From: Sulfurospirillum sp. UCH001
Lineage (GTDB): Bacteria > Campylobacterota > Campylobacteria > Campylobacterales > Sulfurospirillaceae
Assembly (NCBI RefSeq): GCF_001548035.1
Contig: NZ_AP014723.1
Coordinates: 1-64,000 of the forward strand
Length of the DNA: 64,000 nucleotides
Reading direction: 5' to 3'
This document shows positions 44,526 to 54,478 of this stretch, one piece after another. Made by a program: the position numbers and the translations under genes. Position 1 is the first letter of the stretch. Each line of letters begins with the position of its first letter. A model generated the notes under the pieces. The model saw only the letters and a list, made by a program, of their open reading frames with translations. It was not told the DNA's origin and ran no database searches.

Positions 44526-46180
44526 CCTTTTTATACCCTTACAATGCGTCTCTTTTCGCCATCATTTTAGGTATTTTTTTCATAGGACTGCTATCTAAAA
44601 AGCGTTCTGGTTTATCACGTGAAATCAAAGAAAAATTGAAAGTTAATCGTTCTGGAACGATCACGTTAAAGTCGCTCAAACGTATCTGGTTTCTCTTGTT
44701 TTCATTGCTTGTTGTTGCACTTTGTAGACCTGTTATTGTTGAACAAGATAATTCAGACGGGTATAAAATGCAAACAGGAACACTTGCAATTAGTCTTGAT
44801 ATTTCCAAATCAATGTTAGCCAAAGATGTCTATCCCAATCGATTGGAGTTTGCGAAGGTATCTCTTTTAGAGATGTTTAAACACTTAGAGGATTTTAAAG
44901 TTGCATTGAGTGCTTTTTCAAAAGATGTTTTTATTGTTTCTCCTTTTACGCACGATAAAGAAACAGTTTCATTTTTGCTGACAAATCTCGATACCACCTC
45001 TATGAGCAGTGAAGGTAGCTCTATTCGGGCATCTTTAATGGGCGCAGACAAATTATTTGCTCCTTTTCAAAAAACAATCAAAGATGTCTTAATTGTCACT
45101 GATGGTGCTGATGGATTGGAGTTGCAAGAGTCCATCACGGAGGCGAAAAAAAATCAAATGAGAGTGCATCTTTTCATCATTGGAAGCAAAGAAGGAAGCA
45201 CGATTGTGGATTATGATAACCATGTCATTAAAGATAGAAATGGCAATAACGTCATTACAAAACGCGATGACACATTGGCAAAGCTTTCAGAAGAGACAGG
45301 CGGTTTTTTTGTCATGACCAATGGTTCTTCATCGGATCTAAATTGGTTGGTAGATCGTATTAAAGAAAAAGCAGCTAAAGAAGAGTCGTATATTGCAAAG
45401 AAGCGTTATACGCATGAGTTATTTTATATTCCACTCTTTTTAGCACTGACTCTTTTATGGTATGTTTTATTTCAGCCTAGAATGTTTCATTTTTCAAAAG
45501 TGCTAGTACTATTATGTTTTGTAGCAATGCCTTACAAAGGGCATGCTGACATTTTTGATTTTTGGAATATCATAAGAGCGGAGCAATTAACGATTGCACA
45601 TCAACATGAAAAAGCGCTCGAGTTTTATCAAAAGATTTATGCGTCTAAAAAAAATGATGTCTCCCAATATAACCTGGCAAACAGTTACTATCGTAATCGT
45701 GACTATGAAAAAGCAGCACAGTATTATCAAGAAATAACAACAACCAATAAGACCTTAGAGTACGAACGCCTCCATAATCTCGGCAATGCCTTTTATAAAT
45801 TAGGACGTTTTGATGAGGCAGTGAAAGCCTATCAAGATGCACTATTGTTGAGAGAAGAGCCTGCGACACGGTTTAATTTAGACTATATTTTAGAGCGACT
45901 TGACAATAAAATGGCTTCAGAATTTGATAGTCAACAGCAGCAGAATGAGAAAAGCAAGAAGGATGATAAAAAACCTAAAAATTCCGCTGCTTCTGAAGCT
46001 GAACAAGAAGATGAAGAAGAGAAAGACCATGATGCCAATAACACCCCAAGCAATCAACCACCAGAAGATAAAGATGGGGAGAAATGGGAGCGCACATTGC
46101 GTAGTCAAAAGCCAAGAACACAACCACAGCCACTCATAAAAAATGAAAGATTGGAAAAAGACAATGATGTTTTTTGGTAA
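44522..46180 (+). CDS. BatB/BatC fusion: VWA domain plus TPR repeats
   Basis: The 552-residue protein joins a BatB-like half, with membrane segments (about 10-26, 60-76 and 307-325) and a VWA domain with MIDAS DISKSM (about 98-103) and VTDGADG, to a BatC-like half of TPR repeats (about 350-455; YNLANSYYRNRDYEKAAQYYQE, HNLGNAFYKLGRFDEAVKAYQD) and a charged C-terminal tail rich in Glu, Lys and Gln. BatB and BatC are separate proteins in Bacteroides; the fusion is common elsewhere. The start is ATG 44522 (ATGA overlap); a longer frame opens upstream inside batA. Confidence 0.88.
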   Translation: MTFLYPYNASLFAIILGIFFIGLLSKKRSGLSREIKEKLKVNRSGTITLKSLKRIWFLLFSLLVVALCRPVIVEQDNSDGYKMQTGTLAISLDISKSMLAKDVYPNRLEFAKVSLLEMFKHLEDFKVALSAFSKDVFIVSPFTHDKETVSFLLTNLDTTSMSSEGSSIRASLMGADKLFAPFQKTIKDVLIVTDGADGLELQESITEAKKNQMRVHLFIIGSKEGSTIVDYDNHVIKDRNGNNVITKRDDTLAKLSEETGGFFVMTNGSSSDLNWLVDRIKEKAAKEESYIAKKRYTHELFYIPLFLALTLLWYVLFQPRMFHFSKVLVLLCFVAMPYKGHADIFDFWNIIRAEQLTIAHQHEKALEFYQKIYASKKNDVSQYNLANSYYRNRDYEKAAQYYQEITTTNKTLEYERLHNLGNAFYKLGRFDEAVKAYQDALLLREEPATRFNLDYILERLDNKMASEFDSQQQQNEKSKKDDKKPKNSAASEAEQEDEEEKDHDANNTPSNQPPEDKDGEKWERTLRSQKPRTQPQPLIKNERLEKDNDVFW

Positions 46181-47660
46181 AAGTATTTTTTGGGTCCTAC
46201 TCTGTTTCAGTTCGTTGTATGGAGAAGCATTGGTTCAAACCACCTTGAAAAGTGACTCTGTTTTTGAAGGAGAAAGTGCAACACTCACGATTCGTGTCAA
46301 AGGCGAAAAAGTTGTTTTACCAAAGATCAACAGTATCAATGGCAATGAAGTCGTGGAACGTGGTGGAAAGATTCGTTCGCTAGTAGAGGAAGGAAAAGAG
46401 GTTAAGGAGTACGAGTACACTATCATCTTTTTTCCAAAAGAATCTACAACACTTGAAACATTTCATATTCTCATCAATGGCGAAACCTATACAACAGAGC
46501 CTCTCAAACTAAATGTCGTACCTCATCCAAAACCTCCTTATTCGATTGAATATCATCTTGAAAAATCAACTGTGGTTCAAAATGAGCTTTTTAAGATGAC
46601 GATGAAGTTTTGCTACGATGAAGGTCTAGGGTTAAGCGATATCAAAATAGAACATCCTTCCTTTGAAGGGTTGTGGGTGCAGTCCATTGAGTACAGACCT
46701 ACTTCTATCTCTTCCGCAAATCAAGTGGTGTATGAAATAGAGTATTATCTGTATGCCACAAAGCCAGGTGAAGTGAAAATTGGGGCTACAACGATTAGCG
46801 CAAATCAATTACTAAGAGAAGATCTTTCGCAAACACAGCCTACAACGAATAATTCTTATAGTAGAACTTATAAACGAACGTTTAGCTCAAAAGCGACCAG
46901 TTTGCAGGTACTAGATGTATCAAAAAGCCCTTATGTGGGCACATTTTCATTGAATGCTCTGAGCGATAAAAAACAGCTCGATGGGAATGAAACAATGCTT
47001 TTAGCAGTTCAAATCAAAGGGTATGGCAATTTTGATGACTTAAAGCCTTTTTCGTTATCACTTCCCAATGCAACGGTCATTGCTCAAGAGCCTAGTGTGC
47101 GCTCCTCTCGTAGAGTGAATGATCTGAAAGAGTGGGAATGGATACAGCGCTTTAGCATTGGAAATGCAAAAAGCGACATTGTCATCCCTCGCTTTGAATT
47201 GCGCTATTTTGATCCTGCAACAAAGCGTTTAGAACTCACATCAAGCCAAGAGATCATCATTCCGGTGGAACATCCAATACTTGATGAGTCTATCAAAGGT
47301 GGTGGACATGAGGCACGTGTCTTACCATGGTACGAAATAGAAATTTTTGAGGGGTTGTCAATGCATTATTTATTATTTATCTTAGGCTGTATTGTAGGGC
47401 TCATAGCTTATAACTATACGCAAAAAATATATAGAATGTGGGCGTATTATCGTTTGTTTATGCCTTTAAGTTATGAAGAGCTTTTACGTTGTTTCTTACC
47501 GTATAAACATCAGAATAACAAGATTGATAAGAGCATTGTTTTGTTAGAAAAACGCCTTTACATTGATAAAACAACTGCCTTGACACTGCGTGATAAATAC
47601 GATTTATTTATGACTTATCAGATGATTCGTTCACAATTTTTAAAGAGTATTCATCCCTAA
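46143..47660 (+). CDS. batD: BatD-like protein
   Basis: A 505-residue exported protein with a signal peptide (to about residue 26, ending LYGEA), a large periplasmic beta-rich region with repeated Ig-like blocks (SVFEGESATLTIRVKG, then a second ENELFKMTMKFCYDEG-type block), and a membrane segment near 406-424 (HYLLFILGCIVGLIAYN). This is the BatD layout. The first ATG overlaps batB by 38 bases; a later Met at residue 8 or 9 is an alternative start. It ends the MoxR-Bat operon. One cysteine (KFCYDE) is present in the periplasmic part. Confidence 0.82.
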   Translation: MKDWKKTMMFFGKSIFWVLLCFSSLYGEALVQTTLKSDSVFEGESATLTIRVKGEKVVLPKINSINGNEVVERGGKIRSLVEEGKEVKEYEYTIIFFPKESTTLETFHILINGETYTTEPLKLNVVPHPKPPYSIEYHLEKSTVVQNELFKMTMKFCYDEGLGLSDIKIEHPSFEGLWVQSIEYRPTSISSANQVVYEIEYYLYATKPGEVKIGATTISANQLLREDLSQTQPTTNNSYSRTYKRTFSSKATSLQVLDVSKSPYVGTFSLNALSDKKQLDGNETMLLAVQIKGYGNFDDLKPFSLSLPNATVIAQEPSVRSSRRVNDLKEWEWIQRFSIGNAKSDIVIPRFELRYFDPATKRLELTSSQEIIIPVEHPILDESIKGGGHEARVLPWYEIEIFEGLSMHYLLFILGCIVGLIAYNYTQKIYRMWAYYRLFMPLSYEELLRCFLPYKHQNNKIDKSIVLLEKRLYIDKTTALTLRDKYDLFMTYQMIRSQFLKSIHP

Positions 47661-47681
47661 AGTGTTATACCGCTTCTAAAA

Positions 47682-47722
47682 AGTAGCTCTCTATGTGATG
47701 ACGTGTTCATCAAAGAGCTACT
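47682..47722 (+). terminator. Two-step hairpin after the Bat operon
   Basis: AGTAGCTCT (47682-47690) pairs with AGAGCTACT (47714-47722), and inside it TGATGA (47696-47701) pairs with TCATCA (47707-47712). No T-run follows. Confidence 0.55.
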
Positions 47723-47909
47723 CTCTTAACACACTCCAATGCTCTTATAAATGGTCTTTGAGTGTTGAAATTAACCACCTCTACACTCAATCTTTTGATA
47801 ATGCAAATGCTTCATAACGAATTTAGAAGAAAGTGTTTGACTCTTTAAAAAGAATGATGATGAATGTGTGGTTGTGCTATCAATGGAGATGTAGTTTGTA
47901 GATAAGGAG

Positions 47910-47935
47910 AGTCCAAGAGAAAACTCTCTTGGACT
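47910..47935 (-). terminator. Hairpin downstream of the first assT stop
   Basis: AGTCCAAGAG (47910-47919) pairs with CTCTTGGACT (47926-47935), 13 bases past the assT stop on the minus strand. Its arms resemble those of the hairpin at 41153-41176 (CAAGAG/CTCTTG core). Confidence 0.6.
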
Positions 47936-47948
47936 TAGAATGAGTAAA

Positions 47949-49805
47949 TTATTTGGAGAATGCTTTTTCGACACTAAATGGCATTGCTTGATAGCCGGTT
48001 GTATCTTTGAGTTGGATTTCAACAGATGGTTGTTTTGCACCGTATTTGAATTCCATAATGAATGGATTTGGATCAGATTTGAATCCACCTGTTGCGATAT
48101 CAAAATCAGCACCTGCTGTTGCAGAGTAAGTAAAGACAGAGTCTTTATCGGTTTGATACTCAGTGATAGATGTAACAGGGCTGTACCATTTGTTACCTCT
48201 TTCTTTACCAAATTCCCATACTTGCTCAACAGTCATTTTCTTTTGATCAATTTTATAAATAACCGCACGAGAGTATTTCATACTTGGCATTGCAGGTTGT
48301 TCCATACCACGGCTATCACCATTGTCAAATGCGCTTAGATAAAGGATGTCACCTTTTGATTTTGAATCGATTTTAAATGCTGTATGTTGTGTCCATGTCC
48401 AGTCAAAGCCACCTTTGTCACTCTCGTAACCAGGACATTTTGAACCGCTTGGTCCACAATCAATTTTATTGCCTTTTGAATCAACTGGTGTTAATAGTTT
48501 ATCTTTATATTTAGCGTTCCAGCCTTCTGGGCTACCTAAGATCCATTTAACTTGTTTATCACGACCAACTTTGATCATTGCAGATTGGTGGCGTGAGCTG
48601 ATGATGATAGAATCGTCTTCCGCATCGTGGTCAACACTGTTAACGTGTGCCCAGTTACGTCCAGGACCAGAACCTACAACATCACCAAATTTATCAGAAG
48701 CATCTTGTTTTGCTAACTCTTCAGCAGAAAGAGTATGTCCTGCTTTAGATGCATCGATATTTAAACATACAGCACCTTGGTCAAGAACTTTCATGTTAAC
48801 ATCTCTGTATGGATCAAGAATAGAGTAAAGTTTCCACTCGTCAAGTACTTTTCCGCTTTGTGGATCAACTTCGATGATCACGTCTCTTACAGTTCTAACG
48901 TTTTTACCATCTAAACGTTTTTGGTTAGCACTACCAACACGCATAAAGTAGTGTCCGTTTGGAGAAACGTCAAGTGAGTGTGAAAAGTCATTATAACCTG
49001 CTGGGAGTTGGCGATTGAAAATCTCTTTACCCATGATGTCATACTTCACATAACGTTGACCATAACCCCATGTCATAGCACCGTCAACATTTTGTTTGAA
49101 GCCCATCATAACACCCGCTTTGTAAATTGAGTTGATGTCATAAATTGGCTGTGCGTTCATAAACCAGCGTACTTCACCTTTGGTATCAACGATGAAGTTT
49201 TGTGGATAGTAGTTCCACTCTAAAGCACCACCCATAGGGTTGTTCCAAACTGCACGTGTTCCTTTTCCTGCTTTTGGAAGGAAGTTGTTTACAAAGTAAA
49301 GTCTGTCTGAAAACTCTTTATCAACTTTTACAACATCAGCTGATGAGAAAAGTGATGCTTTGGTTGTTGCTAAACCATTTGGATCAGAATAAACACCGGT
49401 TGTATAGATTTTGTAAGTTTCTTTAACTTGTTCTGGTTTGCCGTTATTGACGCTTTTTGAATACTCTACTTCAACAGTATTTTGATAATCTGCATAGAGA
49501 CCAAATACAGGAATACCGCCATGTGTCATAACGTTTTGATCAGTAACCTTGTACTTAATTTCTTGACCACCTGGTTTTGGGACAATGCGTACAGAAACAT
49601 CTTTAAGATCGTAACCACCACTACGAATAACCGCAGTAAGTGGAGCAATTTCATAAGGGTTAACAACCACTTCACCAATTTTTCCCGGAACCGCGTAATC
49701 TACTTTTGGACCACTAGCTCCACCGATTGCAAAGGACATCGTTGGAACGACGCTCAAGACAAGACCTGCAACAATGGCAGATGACAACATTTTACGGACT
49801 CTCAT
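47949..49805 (-). CDS. assT: Arylsulfate sulfotransferase (PAPS-independent), copy 1
   Basis: AssT transfers sulfate from one aryl sulfate to another phenol in the periplasm. The 618-residue protein has a signal peptide (about 1-27, ending SFAIG) and the AssT beta-propeller sequence, with blocks such as NPMGGALEWNYYP, FSHSLDVSPNGHY, GPGRNWAHVNSVDHD and DWTWTQHTAF. The cysteine pair C450/C457 (DCGPSGSKCPG) fits the disulfide that DsbL makes in uropathogenic E. coli AssT, and H474 in WTQHT is a candidate for the catalytic histidine. It is tandem with a 618-residue paralogue upstream on the same strand. AAAAGGAGATTTT precedes the ATG. The substrate range is unknown. Confidence 0.93.
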   Translation of the reverse strand: MRVRKMLSSAIVAGLVLSVVPTMSFAIGGASGPKVDYAVPGKIGEVVVNPYEIAPLTAVIRSGGYDLKDVSVRIVPKPGGQEIKYKVTDQNVMTHGGIPVFGLYADYQNTVEVEYSKSVNNGKPEQVKETYKIYTTGVYSDPNGLATTKASLFSSADVVKVDKEFSDRLYFVNNFLPKAGKGTRAVWNNPMGGALEWNYYPQNFIVDTKGEVRWFMNAQPIYDINSIYKAGVMMGFKQNVDGAMTWGYGQRYVKYDIMGKEIFNRQLPAGYNDFSHSLDVSPNGHYFMRVGSANQKRLDGKNVRTVRDVIIEVDPQSGKVLDEWKLYSILDPYRDVNMKVLDQGAVCLNIDASKAGHTLSAEELAKQDASDKFGDVVGSGPGRNWAHVNSVDHDAEDDSIIISSRHQSAMIKVGRDKQVKWILGSPEGWNAKYKDKLLTPVDSKGNKIDCGPSGSKCPGYESDKGGFDWTWTQHTAFKIDSKSKGDILYLSAFDNGDSRGMEQPAMPSMKYSRAVIYKIDQKKMTVEQVWEFGKERGNKWYSPVTSITEYQTDKDSVFTYSATAGADFDIATGGFKSDPNPFIMEFKYGAKQPSVEIQLKDTTGYQAMPFSVEKAFSK

Positions 49806-49987
49806 AAAATCTCCTTTTTAAATTTTTCTTTAAGTTATTATTTAATCTAATTTAAAGAACTTAGCGTAAGTATAAAGCGGGTGACTAACGGGAGAGTTTC
49901 GTTAAAATTAATTTTTGCTGAAAGAAGAGAAGAAAGAAAATTATGATTTTTAGAAAAAAGAGAAGGTGGCAAAAATGCCACCTTGGA

Positions 49988-51844
49988 TTATTTAAAAGCA
50001 GATTGCAAATCAACAGAGAGAGCACGATATCCGATCGTATGATTGCCATTAATAAATTTCATTTCAAGTAAGGAATCGGTTGTTCCATACTTAAATTCAT
50101 GCAAAAATGGTGTTAATTCTTGCTCACCTTTACGGAATTTTTTAACATCACCTAAGCCAGCAACAGCAGAGTAGACCATCATTGAATCTGTTTTTGGTTG
50201 GTACTCAACAACAGAGGTAATTGGACTATACCACTCAAAGCCTCTCTCTTTACCAAACTCCCAAACTTGTTGTACTGTCATGTTTTTTTCATCAACAACG
50301 TATTCAACGGCACGAGAATATTTCATACTCATCATTGCAGGTTGTTCCATACCACGGCTATCACCATTATCGAAGACGCTTACATGGACTTTACCAGGTT
50401 TTGACTTTTCATTGATTTTGTAAGACGTATGTTGTGTCCATGTCCAGTCAAAGCCACCTTTTGGATTTTCATACCCTGGGCATTTTGAACCGGTAGGTCC
50501 ACAATCAATCTTATTACCTTTTGCATCAATTGGTGTCAACAGCTTGCTTGCGAGTTCTTTATTCCAACCTTCTGGACTTGCGATAATCCATTTTACTTTT
50601 TTATCTCTACCGATTTTAACAGTAGCACTTTGGTTTCTGACTGACAAAATAATTGAATCATCAGTTGCATCATAATTTACAGAGTTAACATGTGCCCAGT
50701 TACGTCCTGGCCCAACGCCTGTAACATCACCAAATGGAGAGTTAGGTCCTTCCATTTCTTCTTTTGATTTTGTGTGTCCTGCCTGTGAAGCATCGATATT
50801 CAGACAAACGGCACCTTGATCCATTGCAAGTAGGTTATTGTCTCTGTATGGGTCAAGAATGGTATTAATATTCCATTCATCCATTACATTACCATCTTTA
50901 TCGACCTCAACAATCACGTCCCTTACAGTACGAATATTTTTGCCATCTTTACGTTTAAAATCAGCAGAAGCTACACGTAATAAATAGGTACCTTTTTCTG
51001 TCTCTTCCATGTGATGGCTAAAGTCAACGTAGTTGGCAGGGAGTTCTCTGTTGAAAATTTCTCTACCAAGAAGGTCATATTTCATATATGATTGACTCAT
51101 ACCCCAGACCAATGAACCATCTTTTGTTTGATCAAAGCCCATCATATTACCTTTTTTGCGAAGGTCTTTAGGGTCTCTAAATTTATCAACATTCAAATAC
51201 CATCTTATATCACCATTGGTATCAATGATCCAAACATAAGACGAGTTATCCCATTCGAGTGCTCCACCAGATGGATTATTCCAAACAACTTGTGAGGAAT
51301 TAGGTAAAACACCTGATAGATGGTCCATAAGATAGAGTTTATCTTTCACGCTTTTATCTGCAGGCTTAACAACAACAGCTGTTGGGAGAGCAGAAGTTTG
51401 TCGTGTTCCTGATCCATATGTAATTACAGGTGGTGCATAAATTTTATAGGTTTCTTTGACATCATCAATTTTTCCATCTTTACCAGGATTGTGTTTTTTG
51501 TAGCTGACTTCAACGGTGTTGACAAAATCTGGATATAAACCAAATACAGGGATACCACCATGCTGTAAAATCTTAGTATCGCCAACTTTATAAGAAATAG
51601 GTAATCCTTTTTCTCCTTTGCCTTTTACTGTTACTGAAGCATCTGTTAAAGTATAGCCGGCTGATTTAATTACCGCTGTTAATGGAGCAACTCCATATGG
51701 ATCCATAAAGACAGCACCTATTTGTCCTTCACCTTTGAAAGTTACTGGACCGCTTGCACCTTGTGCTGCTATCATACTTGAAGGTATAACAGCTATCAAT
51801 AGTCCTGCCACTAGCGCGGAGGATACCATTTTACTCACTCTCAT
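49988..51844 (-). CDS. assT: Arylsulfate sulfotransferase (PAPS-independent), copy 2
   Basis: The second AssT is again 618 residues, with a signal peptide (about 1-28), the same propeller blocks (NPSGGALEWDNSSYVW, GPGRNWAHVNSVNYD, DWTWTQHTSY) and the cysteine pair C448/C455 (DCGPTGSKCPG). It is a clear tandem duplicate of copy 1, with 182 bases between them and the same upstream AAAAGGAGATTTTATGAG context. Differences are concentrated in the first 200 residues, where substrate or export specificity may differ. It is divergent from the second two-component pair, whose kinase begins 204 bases upstream. AssT enzymes need no PAPS and act on phenolic sulfates. Confidence 0.93.
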   Translation of the reverse strand: MRVSKMVSSALVAGLLIAVIPSSMIAAQGASGPVTFKGEGQIGAVFMDPYGVAPLTAVIKSAGYTLTDASVTVKGKGEKGLPISYKVGDTKILQHGGIPVFGLYPDFVNTVEVSYKKHNPGKDGKIDDVKETYKIYAPPVITYGSGTRQTSALPTAVVVKPADKSVKDKLYLMDHLSGVLPNSSQVVWNNPSGGALEWDNSSYVWIIDTNGDIRWYLNVDKFRDPKDLRKKGNMMGFDQTKDGSLVWGMSQSYMKYDLLGREIFNRELPANYVDFSHHMEETEKGTYLLRVASADFKRKDGKNIRTVRDVIVEVDKDGNVMDEWNINTILDPYRDNNLLAMDQGAVCLNIDASQAGHTKSKEEMEGPNSPFGDVTGVGPGRNWAHVNSVNYDATDDSIILSVRNQSATVKIGRDKKVKWIIASPEGWNKELASKLLTPIDAKGNKIDCGPTGSKCPGYENPKGGFDWTWTQHTSYKINEKSKPGKVHVSVFDNGDSRGMEQPAMMSMKYSRAVEYVVDEKNMTVQQVWEFGKERGFEWYSPITSVVEYQPKTDSMMVYSAVAGLGDVKKFRKGEQELTPFLHEFKYGTTDSLLEMKFINGNHTIGYRALSVDLQSAFK

Positions 51845-51987
51845 AAAATCTCCTTTTATGTAATAATTGAATACGTAAGATGACGATTTTTTGTTTCACC
51901 TGTGACTATTTTAATCCCATTTTCTGACAGATGTGTCACATTAAACTTAAATAAAAATAAATTTATTAAAATAAAAAGTTAATGATA

Positions 51988-51993
51988 TAATTT
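51988..51993 (+). promoter_or_regulatory. Candidate -10 box of the second two-component operon
   Basis: TATAAT lies 55 bases before the kinase start, preceded by a very AT-rich tract (TAAATAAAAATAAATTTATT), which is the usual upstream context of sigma-70 promoters in this phylum that lack a conserved -35. The minus-strand promoter of assT copy 2 must also lie in this 204-base gap. Confidence 0.5.
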
Positions 51994-52048
51994 AAAAAAA
52001 AGTGGAAAAATTTGAAGATTAATACACACTATTTTTGATAGGAATGAA

Positions 52049-53761
52049 ATGAAATTTTCACTTAAACAATCACTTCAAAGCATTGAAAATTACAAGGTCT
52101 ATCACATCATCATTCTATCTGTAGTTGTGTTGTTTGCCATTATGTTTAATGGCTTTTATCAGTTACAAGAAGAGATTCAGAATCTTGTTGAAAAAAATAG
52201 AATTACGGTGTCTAAAGATATAGAATATACCATTCATACTTGGTTGGAAGAGCGTATTAATAACTTAGAGAATGGTATTAAATACATTGCTAAGGATATG
52301 ATATTTGACAATGAAATGCAGTTTAAGCGTTTTATTGAAACTTTTTTAGATCAAAATCCCTATTTTGATACCGTCCAAGTAGTCATACCTGATCTTTACT
52401 TTTATATGAATAGTAAAAAATCGAATGATTTTAGAGAAAATCCAGCGTATGTTCATCCAATTTTAAAAATAAGTCCATTGGAATCACGCTGGTATCTTGA
52501 TACAAAAAAATCTCTACAGACTACCATTACAATTGTAGATTATCATGCTTTTTTGCAAGGTAAAACGATGAATATTTGCTCTCCCATCATCCAAAAAGAT
52601 GAATTTAAGGGTGTTATGTGTGGTGTTTTAAAAGCTGATTCTATTTTTCAAAAAATTCAAAAATTACAATTGCCTCATGAGGCGTATTATTTTATTGTCA
52701 ACGCTGAAGGGAAATTACTCTCCTCTTCAGAAGGAAGTTTAGCTAAAGAGGTCATTGAAGAGCATTTTTCAAAGATAGCTACTCTTGATCATAATGATTT
52801 AGAAAATATTGCATTTAAAAATCACATCATTAATATCTCCAAAATGAAGCAATTTGACTGGTATGTTGGTATTGGAATGGATAAAGATAAAGTTTTTGGT
52901 GCCAGCTTGCATAAAATTATTTATCATGGGCTTGCTCTTTTAATTGGTTTTGTCTGTGTCGCTATCATTGTGAGTAGTGCCTTTGAATTTATGAGGCGTA
53001 GGGTTGAGCGCAAACAAAAAGAATATGAATTTCTTTTAGAACATCGGTCGAGGCTCGCTGAAATAGGAGAGTTGATTTCAGGGTTTAACCACCAATTACG
53101 TCAACCTATCAATTCACTATCGCTCATGTTAAGTAACATTTTACAGCTTTCTGAAAATCGTGCTCTTAAACAGGATATGCTTGAAGAGAGCGTACAAGCA
53201 TGTCAAAAATCGGTTCAGCTGATTGATAAAACGATGACGATTTTTCGAAATTTTTATCGCTGCAATCAAGAAATTACGACATTTGATTTGAACGATTGTA
53301 TCAAATCTGTTTTGCATATCGTCTTTACTGATTTTGTACGCTATAACATTAATTTTTCTGTTAACGAAAATAAAGACATTCCCATTACAATGACGTCTGT
53401 TGAGAATTTTGTACAACAGATTATTTTAGTGTTAATCCAAAATGCCAAAGATGCTCTTTTAGAAGAGGAAATCAAACAAGGCAATACAATTAATAAAAAA
53501 ATTTTGATTACAACAAAAGCAGAATATGGTCAAGTGATTATTGATGTGATTGATTGGGGTGGTGGTATTGATGAAAGTGCTAGCGAAACTCTTTTCTCAA
53601 TGACAAAAAATTCACAAAAGAGACAAGGTTCAGGACTTGGACTCTTTTTTGCCAAAAAACTAGCACAAGAAAAACTCTTAGGTGATCTTGTTCTAGAGAA
53701 TTCAAATAATCCAACGATTTTCCGTTTGAGCATAGCTCAATATCTTACATGTAAAGAGTAA
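52049..53761 (+). CDS. Sensor histidine kinase, second copy of a paralogous pair
   Basis: A 570-residue kinase with the same layout as the one at 38736-40451: membrane segments (about 20-38 and 288-309), a periplasmic Cache-like domain of about 250 residues, H348 in NHQLRQPINS, N-box QNAKDAL, DWGGGIDE and GSGLGLFFAKKL. Both begin near IENYKVYHIII. Differences are largest in the periplasmic half, which suggests different or shifted ligands. It is divergent from assT copy 2, and its regulator gene begins 3 bases after its stop. Control of the assT genes is likely but inferred. Confidence 0.9.
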   Translation: MKFSLKQSLQSIENYKVYHIIILSVVVLFAIMFNGFYQLQEEIQNLVEKNRITVSKDIEYTIHTWLEERINNLENGIKYIAKDMIFDNEMQFKRFIETFLDQNPYFDTVQVVIPDLYFYMNSKKSNDFRENPAYVHPILKISPLESRWYLDTKKSLQTTITIVDYHAFLQGKTMNICSPIIQKDEFKGVMCGVLKADSIFQKIQKLQLPHEAYYFIVNAEGKLLSSSEGSLAKEVIEEHFSKIATLDHNDLENIAFKNHIINISKMKQFDWYVGIGMDKDKVFGASLHKIIYHGLALLIGFVCVAIIVSSAFEFMRRRVERKQKEYEFLLEHRSRLAEIGELISGFNHQLRQPINSLSLMLSNILQLSENRALKQDMLEESVQACQKSVQLIDKTMTIFRNFYRCNQEITTFDLNDCIKSVLHIVFTDFVRYNINFSVNENKDIPITMTSVENFVQQIILVLIQNAKDALLEEEIKQGNTINKKILITTKAEYGQVIIDVIDWGGGIDESASETLFSMTKNSQKRQGSGLGLFFAKKLAQEKLLGDLVLENSNNPTIFRLSIAQYLTCKE

Positions 53762-53764
53762 TGT

Positions 53765-54466
53765 ATGCATCTAAATACCCTAAAACTTCTTAGTACGATT
53801 TCGGTTCTGGTCGTTGAAGATGACGCGATGACGTTAATGGCAATCAAACAAGGACTTAAACCTTATTGTGAAGCCTTTTATGAAGCCAAGGATGGTTATG
53901 AGGGATTAGAGCTTTTCAAGCAGCACCGTGTTGATATCATCTTAACCGATATCCACCTTCCTGAAATGAACGGATTTGAGATGATTACAGAAATTCTCTC
54001 TCTTAAACCAGATCAACTGTTTATTGTCATGACCTCTTACGATACAGATAAAAATATTCTAAGCAGTATTCAAGAAGGTGCATGCAGCTTTTTACGCAAG
54101 CCATTAGAAATTAAAGATATCCAAACTTCATTGTTGCTTTGTTGTGGAAAAATCAAATCAACGACAAAACAGATCACTCCTGAAGTTACGATTGATTATC
54201 GTAAAGAGTCCATCTATAAAAATAATGAATTGATTTTTCTATCGCAAAAAAGCCATAAAATCTTTTGGTTGTTATGCTATAACATTGAAAAATTGGTCAG
54301 TTATGATATGTTTGAAGATTATGTGTATAGCGGAGAATCTATCAATAAAGGGGCATTGCACACAGCAATTTTACGTATTAAACAGCAATTGGGTAAAGAT
54401 TTAGTTATTGATAATATCCAAAATCAAGGGTATATGTTAAAAATCACGTACCGACCGGACAAATAA
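53765..54466 (+). CDS. Response regulator, second copy of a paralogous pair
   Basis: A 233-residue regulator with D62 in TDIHLPEMNG, K107 in LRKPLE, and an OmpR-like winged helix (LSQKSHKIFWLLCYN, ending NIQNQGYMLKITYRPDK). It matches the regulator at 40455-41147 along its whole length, starting with MH-x-TL-LLS/K and sharing IKPYCEA(F/Y)YEAKDG-type sequence. It converges on the rhodanese gene with a 12-base gap. Together with its kinase it is the best candidate regulator of the divergent assT copy 2. Confidence 0.9.
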   Translation: MHLNTLKLLSTISVLVVEDDAMTLMAIKQGLKPYCEAFYEAKDGYEGLELFKQHRVDIILTDIHLPEMNGFEMITEILSLKPDQLFIVMTSYDTDKNILSSIQEGACSFLRKPLEIKDIQTSLLLCCGKIKSTTKQITPEVTIDYRKESIYKNNELIFLSQKSHKIFWLLCYNIEKLVSYDMFEDYVYSGESINKGALHTAILRIKQQLGKDLVIDNIQNQGYMLKITYRPDK

Positions 54467-54478
54467 ACGATGCGTGAC

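Noticed and set aside
47771-48229. 152-residue minus-strand frame overlapping the assT 3' end
   Set aside because: It reads mostly within assT copy 1 in another frame, is Leu/Ser/Gln-rich, and has no motif.
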